A stretch of DNA of 64,000 nucleotides from Kribbella pratensis (GTDB lineage Bacteria; Actinomycetota; Actinomycetes; Propionibacteriales; Kribbellaceae): assembly GCF_004365355.1 (NCBI RefSeq), contig NZ_SODP01000001.1, positions 310,001 through 374,000 of the forward strand, in the 5' to 3' direction. The notes beneath the pieces were generated by a model. The model was not told the DNA's origin and did no database searches. It worked only from the letters and a program-made list of their open reading frames with translations. A program made the position numbers and the translations under genes. This document shows positions 41,321 through 49,824 of this stretch, piece by piece (within the stretch, counting starts at the first letter, position 1; every line of letters starts with the position of its first letter).

Positions 41321-41562
41321 GACAGTCGCAGCTGACCCGCGGTCACGAGGACAGGCCGCAACCGGGCACCAGCCACGGCGCCGACCAGGTCTGTCAGCGG
41401 TCGGCGTTCTGCTCCGAGCTGGCGCACTCCTCCGTCCAGTGAGCCTGGAAGCAGCCTGGTAAGCAGTGCGGCATGCACGATCGCCTGGTTGACGGCCAAC
41501 GCGAGCAGCGTGGCACCACCTGCGGTGATGGCATTGATCCGCTCGAACAACCACTGGTTCAT
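41317..41562 (-). pseudogene. Short PAP2-like remnant coupled to the DedA gene
   Basis: The 81-codon frame opens MNQWLFERINAITAGG, like the start of PAP2-type undecaprenyl-diphosphatases, and continues ATLLALAVNQAIVHA, like the A.NQLI.H segment that in full proteins precedes the catalytic RPRP motif. The linking residues and all catalytic motifs are missing. The remaining 45 codons match nothing. The stop overlaps the dedA start by 4 nt. It may be a deletion remnant kept for coupling, or an unrelated small membrane protein. Confidence 0.4.
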
Positions 41563-41668
41563 TCCGACGTCCTGTCTACCACGGTGAACGCAATACCTGG
41601 CGACGACGGAGCAGGGCCTTGCCCGGTCGTCCGTTCCGGGCTGGAGGCCCACGCCTGGCGGCGGTCCC

Positions 41669-41697
41669 TTGACACAGGACCTGGGCGCGCTTTAACT
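41669..41697 (+). promoter_or_regulatory. Canonical sigma-70 promoter before the methyltransferase gene
   Basis: TTGACA (41669-41674), a 17-bp spacer and TTAACT (41692-41697) form a near-consensus promoter, rare in this window. The GTG of the methyltransferase is at 41760, giving a leader of about 55 nt that contains the AT-rich TCTTAGTACTTTG. Confidence 0.75.
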
Positions 41698-41759
41698 ACT
41701 ATCCGTCTTAGTACTTTGTGGGCGGCCACTGACGCCCAGAGCGCGAGCCGGGGGGCCTT

Positions 41760-42644
41760 GTGCACAATCCACAACCTTCGAGCGCCGTCGACACGGCGAC
41801 CCTAGGGCTGCGTCGGCGCCAGCTTCGCCGCCAGCTGAGAGACAGAGCGACCCACGCGCAGTACCACACAGCAGCGTCCGCCTCGGGGTATGCGGATGCG
41901 TACGAGGGTTGGGGATCGGTTGCTCGGTTCAACCGATCTCGACGGCACGCTGTCGACGAAGCCATCCGCCGGTCCCAGGGCGACCTGGTGGACATCGGCT
42001 CCGGCCCAGGGATGTTCGTGAGACACCTCCTCGACACTCGGCCGAGCGACTTCCGCATCACCGCCTGCGACCGGTCGCCTGCCATGATCGATGCGGCGGC
42101 CGGCCGGCTGACAGCGTCGGACCCGGAGGTGTGCCTCTCGGTGAGCCGGATCGAAGACCTGCCGTTTGACGACTGCAGCTTCGACGTCGCTCTCGCGCTC
42201 GGCGTACTCGAGTACGTCGACATTGCCCAGGCATTGCCGGAGGTGTCGCGGATAGTCCGTCCCGGTGGCCTGGTCATAGCGACCATGCTCAACCCAGCAA
42301 GCCCCTACCGTCTGTTCGAGTGGTGCATCTACTGGCCGGCTCGACGTCTTGCTGGTCGCATCGAAGGCCTACTCGGCATACAGCCCAGTCGGCCCCACGG
42401 CGCCCGCCGCTCGGGCATCCGCGCCGTACGCCGCGGCCGTCTCGCCCGGCTCATGCGAGGCGCGGGTCTCACGCCGTACGACGTTGTCGCATTCGACATC
42501 ACGTCGACCGTCCCGCCGTTCGACAAGCTCGTACGCCGCCACCACCGACGCTGGCGTGACCACCCTGAGCGCACCGTCAGCCGAGGCCTGCGCGGACGCA
42601 TGGGGACCGGCTACCTGATCGCCGCTCGCAAAGCGCCTGTCTGA
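41760..42644 (+). CDS. Class I SAM-dependent methyltransferase
   Basis: The 294-residue protein has a Rossmann methyltransferase core: LVDIGSGPGMFVRHLLD (motif I, about residues 75-90), ITACDRSPAMIDAAAGR, FDVALALGVLEYVDIAQALP and IVRPGGLVIATMLNP. The N-terminal 60 residues are Arg-rich. The substrate is unknown; the C-terminal half has a basic, Arg-rich segment. The GTG start follows a run of G six nt upstream and a strong promoter. The BlaI/M56 genes start 80 bp downstream and may be separate. Confidence 0.85.
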   Translation: MHNPQPSSAVDTATLGLRRRQLRRQLRDRATHAQYHTAASASGYADAYEGWGSVARFNRSRRHAVDEAIRRSQGDLVDIGSGPGMFVRHLLDTRPSDFRITACDRSPAMIDAAAGRLTASDPEVCLSVSRIEDLPFDDCSFDVALALGVLEYVDIAQALPEVSRIVRPGGLVIATMLNPASPYRLFEWCIYWPARRLAGRIEGLLGIQPSRPHGARRSGIRAVRRGRLARLMRGAGLTPYDVVAFDITSTVPPFDKLVRRHHRRWRDHPERTVSRGLRGRMGTGYLIAARKAPV

Positions 42645-42688
42645 CCGCCGTCCTTGAAGAGAACCCTGACCAGGTCGGCGAGGTGGAC

Positions 42689-42702
42689 TACCGTGTTCGG
42701 TA
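42689..42702. promoter_or_regulatory. Possible BlaI operator TACCG-TGTT-CGGTA
   Basis: Perfect 5-bp arms around a 4-bp centre lie 22 bp before the chosen GTG of the BlaI-family gene. The site is short, and the only support is its position upstream of a self-regulating repressor class. Confidence 0.4.
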
Positions 42703-42723
42703 CGGAGAGTGGGGGGCGCCACG

Positions 42724-43086
42724 GTGCGTGGGTTCGGCGAGCTTGAGGCAGCGGTGATGGACCGGCTGTGGTCCTGGGGTCGCCCCGCGATCGTGCGCGA
42801 CGTGCTCGACGACCTCAACAAGGAGCGCGACCTCGCCTACACCACGGTGATGACCGTGATGGACAACCTGCACCGCAAAGGCTGGCTGACCCGGGAACGC
42901 GACGGACGCGCCTACCGGTACGCACCGGTCGCCACCCGGCAGCAGTACAACGCCGAACTGATGCGCGAGATTCTCGCCGATAGCGGCGACCAGGCGGGCA
43001 CGCTGCTGCGGTTCGTGGAGACCGTCACTCCCGAGGAGGCCGACGCCATTCGCCGGGCTCTGCGGTCGCGAGGACCTGGCCGATGA
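42724..43086 (+). CDS. BlaI/MecI/CopY-family repressor
   Basis: The 120-residue protein is a winged-helix repressor of the BlaI type: LEAAVMDRLWSWGRPAIVRD, DLAYTTVMTVMDNLHRKGWL and TRERDGRAYRYAPVATRQQY, then a helical dimerisation end. These repressors are cleaved by their partner M56 protease on a signal such as a beta-lactam. The GTG at 42724 follows six G at 42711-42716; a GTG at 42709 would add five residues. The stop overlaps the protease gene by 4 nt, the standard pairing. Confidence 0.9.
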   Translation: MRGFGELEAAVMDRLWSWGRPAIVRDVLDDLNKERDLAYTTVMTVMDNLHRKGWLTRERDGRAYRYAPVATRQQYNAELMREILADSGDQAGTLLRFVETVTPEEADAIRRALRSRGPGR

Positions 43087-43997
43087 CGACGATCGCGACC
43101 GTCCTGTTCGGGTACGCCGCTGTGCTCGCGGCTGCCTCACCGCGATTCCTGAGCAGCCAATGGCTCGCTCGGTCGCCCCGGCTGGCGTTGGCTCTCTGGC
43201 ACTCATGCGCCGTGTCGGTCCTGCTGGCTTCCATCCTGGCAACCGTCGCTTGTTACGCCGACGACGGACTGCTGCGTGGCTGGCTGACTGCCATCGACGG
43301 AAGCAGCGGCGTACCAGGAATTGTCGCCGCAGCTGTCGCCGTCCTGGTTCCCACTGTGCTGATCGGCCGTGTCACGCTGACCGTGTGGCAGGTACTGGCA
43401 CGCCATCGGGTTGAACGCGATCGCCATCTGAAACTGGTGTGCCTGCTCGGCCGACACGACCATAGGCTCGGGGTGGACGTCATCCCGGCCGATGTGCCTG
43501 CGGCGTACTGCGTTCCGGGGTCAAAGCAGATCGTTCTGACCAAGGGAGCGATCGCGATCCTCAGCGACAACGAGCTCCGCGCCGTCCTCGCACACGAGCG
43601 CGCCCACCTCGCGGGCCGTCATCATCTCCTGGTTGCCTGGGCCGACGCTTTGCAGAAGGCCTTCCCCCGGGTTCGGCTCTTCAACGCGATGCAGCAGTCC
43701 ACCGCCCACCTCGTCGAGCTCCTCGCCGACGACCAAACTCTCCGGCGCGCGTCCGCGGAGAGTCTCGCCTCCGCAATCGCCGCAATGGGATGCGCCCGCA
43801 CGCCGACGATCGCCCTCGCAGCAACCGGCGGGTCAGTGCTCACCCGCGTCGAACGCCTACTGGCGCCCCCTGCACCCCTACCGGTGGCGACCCGTCTCGG
43901 AGCCGCCGGCGCAGCAATATCCCTCGTAGCGCTCCCAATCCTCCCAATCCTCATCCTCACCGCCGGCCACATCCCCTGCCCACACTTCTTCAGCTAA
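43083..43997 (+). CDS. M56-family membrane metalloprotease (BlaR1-like, no sensor domain)
   Basis: The 304-residue protein has four to five membrane segments and the zinc motif LAHERAHLAGRHHLL (HExxH) in the cytoplasmic loop, with a likely third ligand in VELLADDQTL. After the last segment it ends without the extracellular penicillin-binding domain of BlaR1, so the signal must be sensed differently. It should cleave or otherwise inactivate the BlaI-type repressor encoded just before. No resistance or target gene is next to it in the same direction. Confidence 0.88.
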   Translation: MTTIATVLFGYAAVLAAASPRFLSSQWLARSPRLALALWHSCAVSVLLASILATVACYADDGLLRGWLTAIDGSSGVPGIVAAAVAVLVPTVLIGRVTLTVWQVLARHRVERDRHLKLVCLLGRHDHRLGVDVIPADVPAAYCVPGSKQIVLTKGAIAILSDNELRAVLAHERAHLAGRHHLLVAWADALQKAFPRVRLFNAMQQSTAHLVELLADDQTLRRASAESLASAIAAMGCARTPTIALAATGGSVLTRVERLLAPPAPLPVATRLGAAGAAISLVALPILPILILTAGHIPCPHFFS

Positions 43998-44059
43998 CCA
44001 ACTCCGAAGCCGCATAGTAGCTACGGGGATATCGCTCGTTCTCCACAGATTCGAAGTCG

Positions 44060-44090
44060 CGAGTTCAGGACAGGCACGAACTCGTACCTT
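44060..44090 (+). promoter_or_regulatory. comEA promoter with inverted repeat CGAGTTC-N11-GAACTCG
   Basis: Perfect 7-bp arms (44060-44066 and 44078-44084) lie directly in front of a -10-like TACCTT (44085-44090). The -10 ends 8 nt before the comEA GTG, so the message is probably leaderless and the repeat would block or recruit RNA polymerase. Confidence 0.6.
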
Positions 44091-44098
44091 CTCTGGGC

Positions 44099-45415
44099 GT
44101 GAAGGTCTTCCGCCGTACCCCGATCCCCGAACCGGGCGCCCGAGAGCGAGCCCTGGCCCGCCTCGCCGCCCGCCCGCCGACCCACGCCCGACCGGCACCC
44201 CCAGACCTCCCGCCCAACCAACCCGCGGACGCCGTTCACCGCGACACCGACGAGCCTGCGTACGTCGCCGGGCGGGGTGCCGACCAGCCTGCGCACGCCG
44301 TCGTCCGCGACGCCGACCAGCGGGCGTACGTCACTGGGCCGGGCAGTGGCCAGCCTGCCTCCAGCGCTGGACCGGTAGCCGATCAGCCTGCACCAGTCGC
44401 CGGGCCGGGGGCCGACCAGCCTGCGAACGTTGCCGGACCGGGTGCCGACCAACCCGAGTACGGCGCTGGGCCGGTCGCCGGCCGACCCACCTGGGCCGTC
44501 AGGTCCGGTGGCGGCGAGCCCCTTCACGACCTGACCAACCCACGCCGCGATCACCCCGGCGACGACTACCTAGAGGAGCGTGATGATGAGGTGCGCGGTG
44601 GATGGATACCCGAACAGATCCGGCCCGAACGACTCCGAGACGCCCGCTGGACCCTCACCCCACGCCACGTCCTGGTCCTACTCGCCGTACTTGCCATCGG
44701 CCTGTCCTGGGCCGCCTGGACCTTCCTCCGAGCCCGCCCAGAAACTCTCCCGACCATCCAACCCACCATCGCCACCCCCGGCTCACCCGTCGCCCAACCA
44801 AGCCCCGGCCAGTCCCAGCCCGGCACCGGCCAGACCCAGCCCGGGGCCAATCAATCACCAGGAGCCAACCCGTCACCCGACCCCAACCAACTGTCAGCCA
44901 CCAGCCAGCCCCCGGGCACCAACCAGCCCCCGGGCACCAACCAGTCACCAGGTGCCGCGGGCTCACCCGGCCAACCGCTTCTCGTCGTGTACGTCGCCGG
45001 CAAAGTCCGTCGCCCCGGCCTCGTCCGAGCACCCACCGGCTCCCGGGTGGCCGACGTACTCGCCCTAGCCGGCGGCCCACTCCCCGGCGTAGACCTCACC
45101 ACCCTCAACCTCGCCCGCCAAATCACCGACGGCGAACAGATCAACGTGGGCCTGCCAACCCAACCACCACCCGCCAACCCGCCAGGCACAACCACCTCAT
45201 CCACCCCGAGCGCAGCCTCCACCGACCCCGTCAACCTCAACACCGCCACCCTCGCCCAACTGGACGCCCTCCCCGGCGTCGGCCCCGTCCTGGCCCAACG
45301 CATCCTCGACTACCGCACCCAGAACGGCCCCTTCACCACCATCGACCAACTCCAAGAGGTCCCCGGCGTAGGCCCCAAAAAGTTCGACTCCCTAAAACCC
45401 CATGTCCGCCTCTAA
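44099..45415 (+). CDS. comEA: ComEA, DNA-binding protein of the DNA-uptake apparatus
   Basis: The 438-residue protein has three parts. Residues 1-187 are an unusual cytoplasmic region with repeats of the type GADQPANVAGPGADQPEYG. Then comes one membrane segment (about 189-207, VLVLLAVLAIGLSWAAWTFL) and a Pro/Gly/Gln/Ser linker (208-295). Last are an SLBB domain (VVYVAGKVRRPGLVRAPTGS) and a helix-hairpin-helix pair at 378-438 (VNLNTATLAQLDALPGVGP, IDQLQEVPGVGPKKFDSL) that binds double-stranded DNA outside the membrane. The comEC start overlaps its end by 14 nt. The cytoplasmic repeat region is much longer than in typical ComEA. Confidence 0.93.
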   Translation: MKVFRRTPIPEPGARERALARLAARPPTHARPAPPDLPPNQPADAVHRDTDEPAYVAGRGADQPAHAVVRDADQRAYVTGPGSGQPASSAGPVADQPAPVAGPGADQPANVAGPGADQPEYGAGPVAGRPTWAVRSGGGEPLHDLTNPRRDHPGDDYLEERDDEVRGGWIPEQIRPERLRDARWTLTPRHVLVLLAVLAIGLSWAAWTFLRARPETLPTIQPTIATPGSPVAQPSPGQSQPGTGQTQPGANQSPGANPSPDPNQLSATSQPPGTNQPPGTNQSPGAAGSPGQPLLVVYVAGKVRRPGLVRAPTGSRVADVLALAGGPLPGVDLTTLNLARQITDGEQINVGLPTQPPPANPPGTTTSSTPSAASTDPVNLNTATLAQLDALPGVGPVLAQRILDYRTQNGPFTTIDQLQEVPGVGPKKFDSLKPHVRL

Positions 45416-47900
45416 CCCCACCCCCCAACCCACCACCGACCCATCCACCACCGACCCATCCACCACCGACCCATCCACCACCGACCCACTACCCGCTGAA
45501 CTCCACGACGCACCGGCCGCTGGTGAACCGCTCGATGTGCGGCTGTTGGTCCCGGCTGCAGTCGGTTGGCTGACGGCGGTCGTGCTGGTCGGGCAACGCC
45601 CACTTACCGCCGTGCTCGTCTCCGCCGTCGCGCTCGCCGTTGCGGTCACATTCGGGCTCGTCCTGCGCAACAACCCTACCCATCCGCGACGAACGATCGG
45701 ATGGACAGCAGCCGGCTGCCTCGTCGCGATCGCCGGACTCGGTGTCGCAGCCGCCCTCCAATCCGCCACGCTCCGCAGCGGCCCGATCCGCGACCTGGCG
45801 GCCGCCTCCGCGACCGTCAACGTCCGCCTCAAGATCGAAGGAGACCCATCACTTCGTCAAAGCACCACCAGCCGCCGCCCGCCGTACGTAGTCGTTAAAG
45901 CAACCATCGAGGAGGTACGCACCCACTCACGCCCAGCAGGCACAACCACAACCCGCATCCGTACGCCGGTGTTCGTCATCGGCACCGCCAAGTGGCAGAC
46001 GGTCAGATACGGCCAGCACGTCGATGCCACCGGGAGGTTAGGAGCTGTCGAAGACGGCTCGGACGTAGCCGCGATGCTCTCGACCCGCTCGCCACCGCGA
46101 ATCGTCGACCAACCACCCTGGTGGTTGCGCGCCGCCGAGCAGGTCCGTGCCGGTCTCCGCAAAGCCGTAGCCGACGGGCCTGACGACGTCCGCGGCCTGG
46201 TGCCAGCACTTGTGATGGGCGATGTGTCCGGGGTCTCCGCCGAGCTGAACGCTGACTTCCAGACCACCGGCCTAACTCACCTTTCGGCCGTCTCCGGAAC
46301 GAACCTCACGTTGTTGCTCGCGTTCGTACTCCCGTTGGCGCGGCTGGCCGGGTTGCGCGCCCGCGGTCTGACCGTGGTCGGCGTGCTGATGGTCGTGGTC
46401 TTCGTCATCCTCGCCAGACCACAGCCGAGCGTTCTGCGAGCGGCCGCGATGGGCCTGATCGCGCTGGCCGCGATGACAAGCGGGGGAGCCGGGCGTCGCG
46501 CCGTACGCAGTCTGTCGGTTGCGGTGATTGTGTTGCTGCTGCTCGATACGTCGTTGGCGCGTTCCGCGGGGTTCGCGTTGTCGGTGCTCGCGACCGCAGG
46601 CATTGTCCTGCTCGGACCCGGTTGGCGTGATGCGTTGGCGAGGTGGTTGCCGGGGTGGCTGGCCGATGCGATCTCGTGCCCGCTTGCTGCGCAACTCGCG
46701 TGTACGCCGGTCGTCGCGTGGCTCTCAGGACAGGTGTCGCTGGTCGCAGTCGCCGCCAACCTGCTGGCCGGACCGGCCGTCGGTCCGGCAACGATCCTCG
46801 GCTTCATCGCGGCCGGAGCCGCCTTGCTGAGCACCGAACTGGCTCAACTCGTCGGCTGGGTTGCGGGCTGGCCCGCCCGTTGGATCATCCTGGTCGCCCG
46901 CGAAGGCGCCGACCTGCCGGATGCCGCCAACGCCTGGCCTGCAACCGCAGTCGGGATTGTCGTCCTGACCCTGCTCTGCCTGGCACTCGTGCTCGGCCTG
47001 CACCGCATCCTGGCCCGCCCGATCGCGATGATCCTCGCGGTCGTCGTTCTGACCGTCGTCGTACTGCGTCCCGTCGGCTCGCTCGGTTGGCCGCCCGACG
47101 ACTGGCTCTTCGTGGTCTGCGATGTTGGGCAGGGAGACGGCCTTGTGCTCAGGGCAGGCGAAGGTACGGCGGTTGTCGTCGACACCGGGCCAGATCCGGC
47201 CGCGATGGATCGATGCCTGCGGGACCTGGGGATCAAGCACATCCCCGTGCTCGTACTCAGTCATTTCCATGCCGATCACGTCGGCGGGCTGGCTGGCGTA
47301 CTGAACGGACGGAAGGTCGACGAGATCGAGGTGACGCCGTACTTCTCGCCACGGGCGGAGTACAGCCGGGTGGTCGATCTCGCGGCGCACTATGGGATCG
47401 GCATGCGGACGGTCACGTTCCACGAGCAGCGGACAGTAGGTCAGCTGAGCTGGACGACGCTCTGGCCTGCACGGGTGCCGGTGCTGCCGCCGCCCGGTAC
47501 GTCGTCGGCGACCTCGTCGGACGAAGGTTCGCCGGAGAACAACGCCAGCATCGCGATGATGGTCGAGGTCGCTGGTCTCCGCATCTTGCTCACCGGCGAC
47601 CTCGAACCCGAGTCCCAGCGAGCCGTCCTGGCATCAGGCGTGGATCTGCGGGCCGACGTCCTGAAGGTGCCGCACCACGGTTCAGCCCAGCAGGAGCCCG
47701 AGTTCATCGCGGCCACCCACGCCCGCCTGGCCCTCATATCCGCCGGTCGAGACAACGACTACGGCCACCCGGCCCCCAGAACCCTGGACCTCCTGTCCCA
47801 CGACGCCATCCGCACCGCCACCACCAACGTCAACGGCCCCCTCACCGTCACCAACAACGACAACCACCTAGCTCTCACCACAACACATCCAGCACCATGA
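45402..47900 (+). CDS. comEC: ComEC/Rec2 DNA-transport channel with metallo-hydrolase domain
   Basis: The 832-residue protein starts with TTDPS repeats (about residues 11-29), followed by N-terminal membrane segments and an OB-like soluble domain. The competence core follows (LVPALVMGDVSGVSAELNAD, GLTHLSAVSGTNLTLLLAFV) with many membrane segments. The C-terminal metallo-beta-lactamase-like domain has LVLSHFHADHVGGLAGVL (H621 region), LLTGDLEPESQ and LKVPHHGS, so its metal site is intact. In competent bacteria ComEC passes single strands across the membrane. Translation is coupled to comEA. Confidence 0.95.
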   Translation: MSASNPTPQPTTDPSTTDPSTTDPSTTDPLPAELHDAPAAGEPLDVRLLVPAAVGWLTAVVLVGQRPLTAVLVSAVALAVAVTFGLVLRNNPTHPRRTIGWTAAGCLVAIAGLGVAAALQSATLRSGPIRDLAAASATVNVRLKIEGDPSLRQSTTSRRPPYVVVKATIEEVRTHSRPAGTTTTRIRTPVFVIGTAKWQTVRYGQHVDATGRLGAVEDGSDVAAMLSTRSPPRIVDQPPWWLRAAEQVRAGLRKAVADGPDDVRGLVPALVMGDVSGVSAELNADFQTTGLTHLSAVSGTNLTLLLAFVLPLARLAGLRARGLTVVGVLMVVVFVILARPQPSVLRAAAMGLIALAAMTSGGAGRRAVRSLSVAVIVLLLLDTSLARSAGFALSVLATAGIVLLGPGWRDALARWLPGWLADAISCPLAAQLACTPVVAWLSGQVSLVAVAANLLAGPAVGPATILGFIAAGAALLSTELAQLVGWVAGWPARWIILVAREGADLPDAANAWPATAVGIVVLTLLCLALVLGLHRILARPIAMILAVVVLTVVVLRPVGSLGWPPDDWLFVVCDVGQGDGLVLRAGEGTAVVVDTGPDPAAMDRCLRDLGIKHIPVLVLSHFHADHVGGLAGVLNGRKVDEIEVTPYFSPRAEYSRVVDLAAHYGIGMRTVTFHEQRTVGQLSWTTLWPARVPVLPPPGTSSATSSDEGSPENNASIAMMVEVAGLRILLTGDLEPESQRAVLASGVDLRADVLKVPHHGSAQQEPEFIAATHARLALISAGRDNDYGHPAPRTLDLLSHDAIRTATTNVNGPLTVTNNDNHLALTTTHPAP
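45432..45488 (+). repeat. 15-bp tandem repeat at the start of comEC
   Basis: The unit ACCACCGACCCATCC occurs three times exactly (45432-45476) followed by a 12-bp partial copy. It encodes TTDPS repeats. The unit is a multiple of three, so slippage would keep the frame and vary only the tail length. Confidence 0.85.
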
Positions 47901-48145
47901 CCACACCGCACGGCAGGCGGCACGCGCGGCGAGCAACCGGCAGTGCGAGCAACCGGGAGTGCGAGGAAGGTAGCCCGGAGGCGGTGGTGCGGGCACGCCG
48001 GGAGGCGCTCTTGCCTGTAAGCGGGCGGTGGTGCGGGGAGGCGGTGTATGAGGAACCGGGGGTGGCGCTCGTGGACGCAGCCGGGGGCGGGGAGGCCGTG
48101 GTGCGAGCAGCCAGGCGTGGGGAAGTGGCGGTTACGCGAACGTGA
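47897..48145 (+). CDS. Possible 82-residue protein coupled to comEC, unknown
   Basis: An ATG overlaps the comEC stop by 4 nt (ATGA) and opens 82 codons (MTTPHGRRHARRATGSAS...). The product is Arg/Ala/Gly-rich with no known motif and its 3' end runs antisense into the isochorismatase-like gene by 14 nt. The ATGA context is typical of real coupled genes, but composition alone could give an open frame here. If it is not a gene, 47901-48131 is an empty gap without visible signals. Confidence 0.3.
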   Translation: MTTPHGRRHARRATGSASNRECEEGSPEAVVRARREALLPVSGRWCGEAVYEEPGVALVDAAGGGEAVVRAARRGEVAVTRT

Positions 48146-48686
48146 TGGCTTTGGTGGGGAGTGTGGTTTTGGCTTGGTTGCCGAGGGACCAGGCGGCGAC
48201 GCGGGAGGCGAGGTGGGCGGGGATCTCCTCGGAGACTCCTGGGACTGCGGGGATGTTGTAGGTGGCGTGGGCGTCGTGGGGGAGGACTACGTGGTAGCCG
48301 CGTGCCAGTGCTGTCTTGGCGGTTGCGGCTACGCACATTTCGGACATGACGCCGCAGATGGCCGGCGAGCGTACGCCGGCCGAGACCAGGATCTGCCCGA
48401 GTGCAGTCCCATCGAAGCCGTCGTCCCGCGGCTTCCGGACCACGTGCTCGCGTGCGCCGAGCTTCACCGGCAGGTACAGCTCCCAGCCCGGCGTCTCCGG
48501 CTCGTCATCGGCACCGGGAGGACCGTCGTTCTGTAGATGTACGACGACCGCGCCCGCCTGACGCGCCCGCTCCAACAGCTCACCGACCCGTTCTAGCAGG
48601 CGATCCGCATCAGGCACGGCATCCGGGCCGGAGACGAACGCGATCTGCATGTCCACGACGATCAAGGCGTCGGCAGGTTGGGTCAT
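48132..48686 (-). CDS. Isochorismatase-family cysteine hydrolase
   Basis: The 184-residue protein has the isochorismatase fold: ALIVVDMQIAFVSGPDAVPD (catalytic Asp), VVRKPRDDGFDGTALGQILV (Lys) and ICGVMSEMCVAATAKTALA with the nucleophilic Cys in SEMCV. It has all three catalytic residues, so it is probably an active amidase such as a nicotinamidase-like or unknown hydrolase. The ATG at 48684-48686 is chosen because the frame upstream is antisense to holA. It is a single gene divergent from holA with 69 bp between. Confidence 0.87.
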   Translation of the reverse strand: MTQPADALIVVDMQIAFVSGPDAVPDADRLLERVGELLERARQAGAVVVHLQNDGPPGADDEPETPGWELYLPVKLGAREHVVRKPRDDGFDGTALGQILVSAGVRSPAICGVMSEMCVAATAKTALARGYHVVLPHDAHATYNIPAVPGVSEEIPAHLASRVAAWSLGNQAKTTLPTKAITFA

Positions 48687-48755
48687 GGGGTCATCCTGGT
48701 TGGTTTGCCGAGGGTATGCACTCGGATTGTCGGCGCGGCGTGGGATGCTGGCTCG

Positions 48756-49739
48756 GTGGCTGCTCGTAGGGGTTCTGCGCCGAAGCTCGGTGATGTGTTG
48801 CTGGTGACCGGGAGTGAGTCGTTCCTCGCGGATCGGGCGGTGCGGTCGGCGATCGCGGCGGTGTCGAAGGACGCTTCCGAGGTCGAGGCGACCGACGTCG
48901 ACGCGGCCACGCTGGATGTCGGAATCTTCGCCGAGCTCACCGGGCCGTCGTTGTTCGCGAGCGAGCGGGTGCTGGTGCTCCGATCGCTGGAGAACCTGCC
49001 GAGCGAGATGGTGCCGCACCTGATCGAGTACGCCGGGTCGCCGTCGGACGACGTACTCGCGGTGCTGGTGCACTCGGGCGGTCAGAAGGGCAAGGGCGTT
49101 CTCGACAAGTTGCGGAAGGCATCGGTCAACGAGGTCGTCGCGACGGCGCCGAAGGCCTGGGAGTTGCCGCAGTTCGTGGCGGGAGAGATCCGGCTGCACG
49201 GCGGGACTGTCGATGAGGGCGCGGCGTCGGCGCTGGTGGACGCGGTCGGGCATGACCTGCGGGCGCTGGCCGGGGCATGTTCGCAGCTGGTGTCGGACTC
49301 GGGCGGTCAGGCGGTGACGGCCGAGCTGATCGGGCAGTACTTCGGTGGGCGCGCGGAGGTCACGAGCTTTGCGGTCGCGGATGCGGCGATCGCCGGGCGG
49401 ACGGAGCCGGCGCTGGAGCAGCTGCGGTGGGCGCTGGACTGCGGGGTTGCGCCGGTGCTCGTCACGAGCGCGATGGCGGGCGGCTTGCGGGGGCTGGCGA
49501 AGTACTCGAGTGCGCCCAGCGGGATGCGCGAGGCGGATCTGGCGCGCGAGGTCGGCGTACCGCCGTGGAAGCTCAAGCAGCTCAAGCAGCAGGCCCGTGG
49601 CTGGACTCCCGGCGGACTCGCGACCGCGATCAAGGCCGTCGCTCAGGCCGACGCCGACGTCAAAGGCGCCTCCGGCGACGCCGGCTACGCCCTCGAGCGC
49701 ATGGTCCTAGCCATCACCCGCTCCCACGGCCGGCGCTGA
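48756..49739 (+). CDS. holA: DNA polymerase III delta subunit
   Basis: The 327-residue protein loads the sliding clamp as part of the clamp-loader. It shows the family features LGDVLLVTGSESFLADRAVR at the N-terminus, FASERVLVLRSLENLP and VLVHSGGQKGKGVLDKLRK, and the C-terminal collar (VPPWKLKQLKQQARGWTPGG). As in other delta subunits there is no working P-loop. The GTG at 48756 (VAARRGSAPKLG) is the best start; longer frames overlap the divergent isochorismatase-like gene. The place after comEC and before rpsT is the conserved actinobacterial order. Confidence 0.93.
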   Translation: MAARRGSAPKLGDVLLVTGSESFLADRAVRSAIAAVSKDASEVEATDVDAATLDVGIFAELTGPSLFASERVLVLRSLENLPSEMVPHLIEYAGSPSDDVLAVLVHSGGQKGKGVLDKLRKASVNEVVATAPKAWELPQFVAGEIRLHGGTVDEGAASALVDAVGHDLRALAGACSQLVSDSGGQAVTAELIGQYFGGRAEVTSFAVADAAIAGRTEPALEQLRWALDCGVAPVLVTSAMAGGLRGLAKYSSAPSGMREADLAREVGVPPWKLKQLKQQARGWTPGGLATAIKAVAQADADVKGASGDAGYALERMVLAITRSHGRR

Positions 49740-49824
49740 CGACGCAACCCCACCATCCCCGCGCCTCCGCTCACGCGCCTGGGCGCCGGCGGGATCTCGC
49801 CGTCGATCCTGATCTGGGTCGCTT

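Noticed and set aside
46643-47896. Open frame inside comEC in another phase
   Set aside because: It overlaps the conserved comEC domains; only its last part, after an ATGA at the comEC stop, is kept as a doubtful gene.
48687-49253. Extension of the isochorismatase-like gene over holA
   Set aside because: It would be antisense to the well-supported holA coding region.
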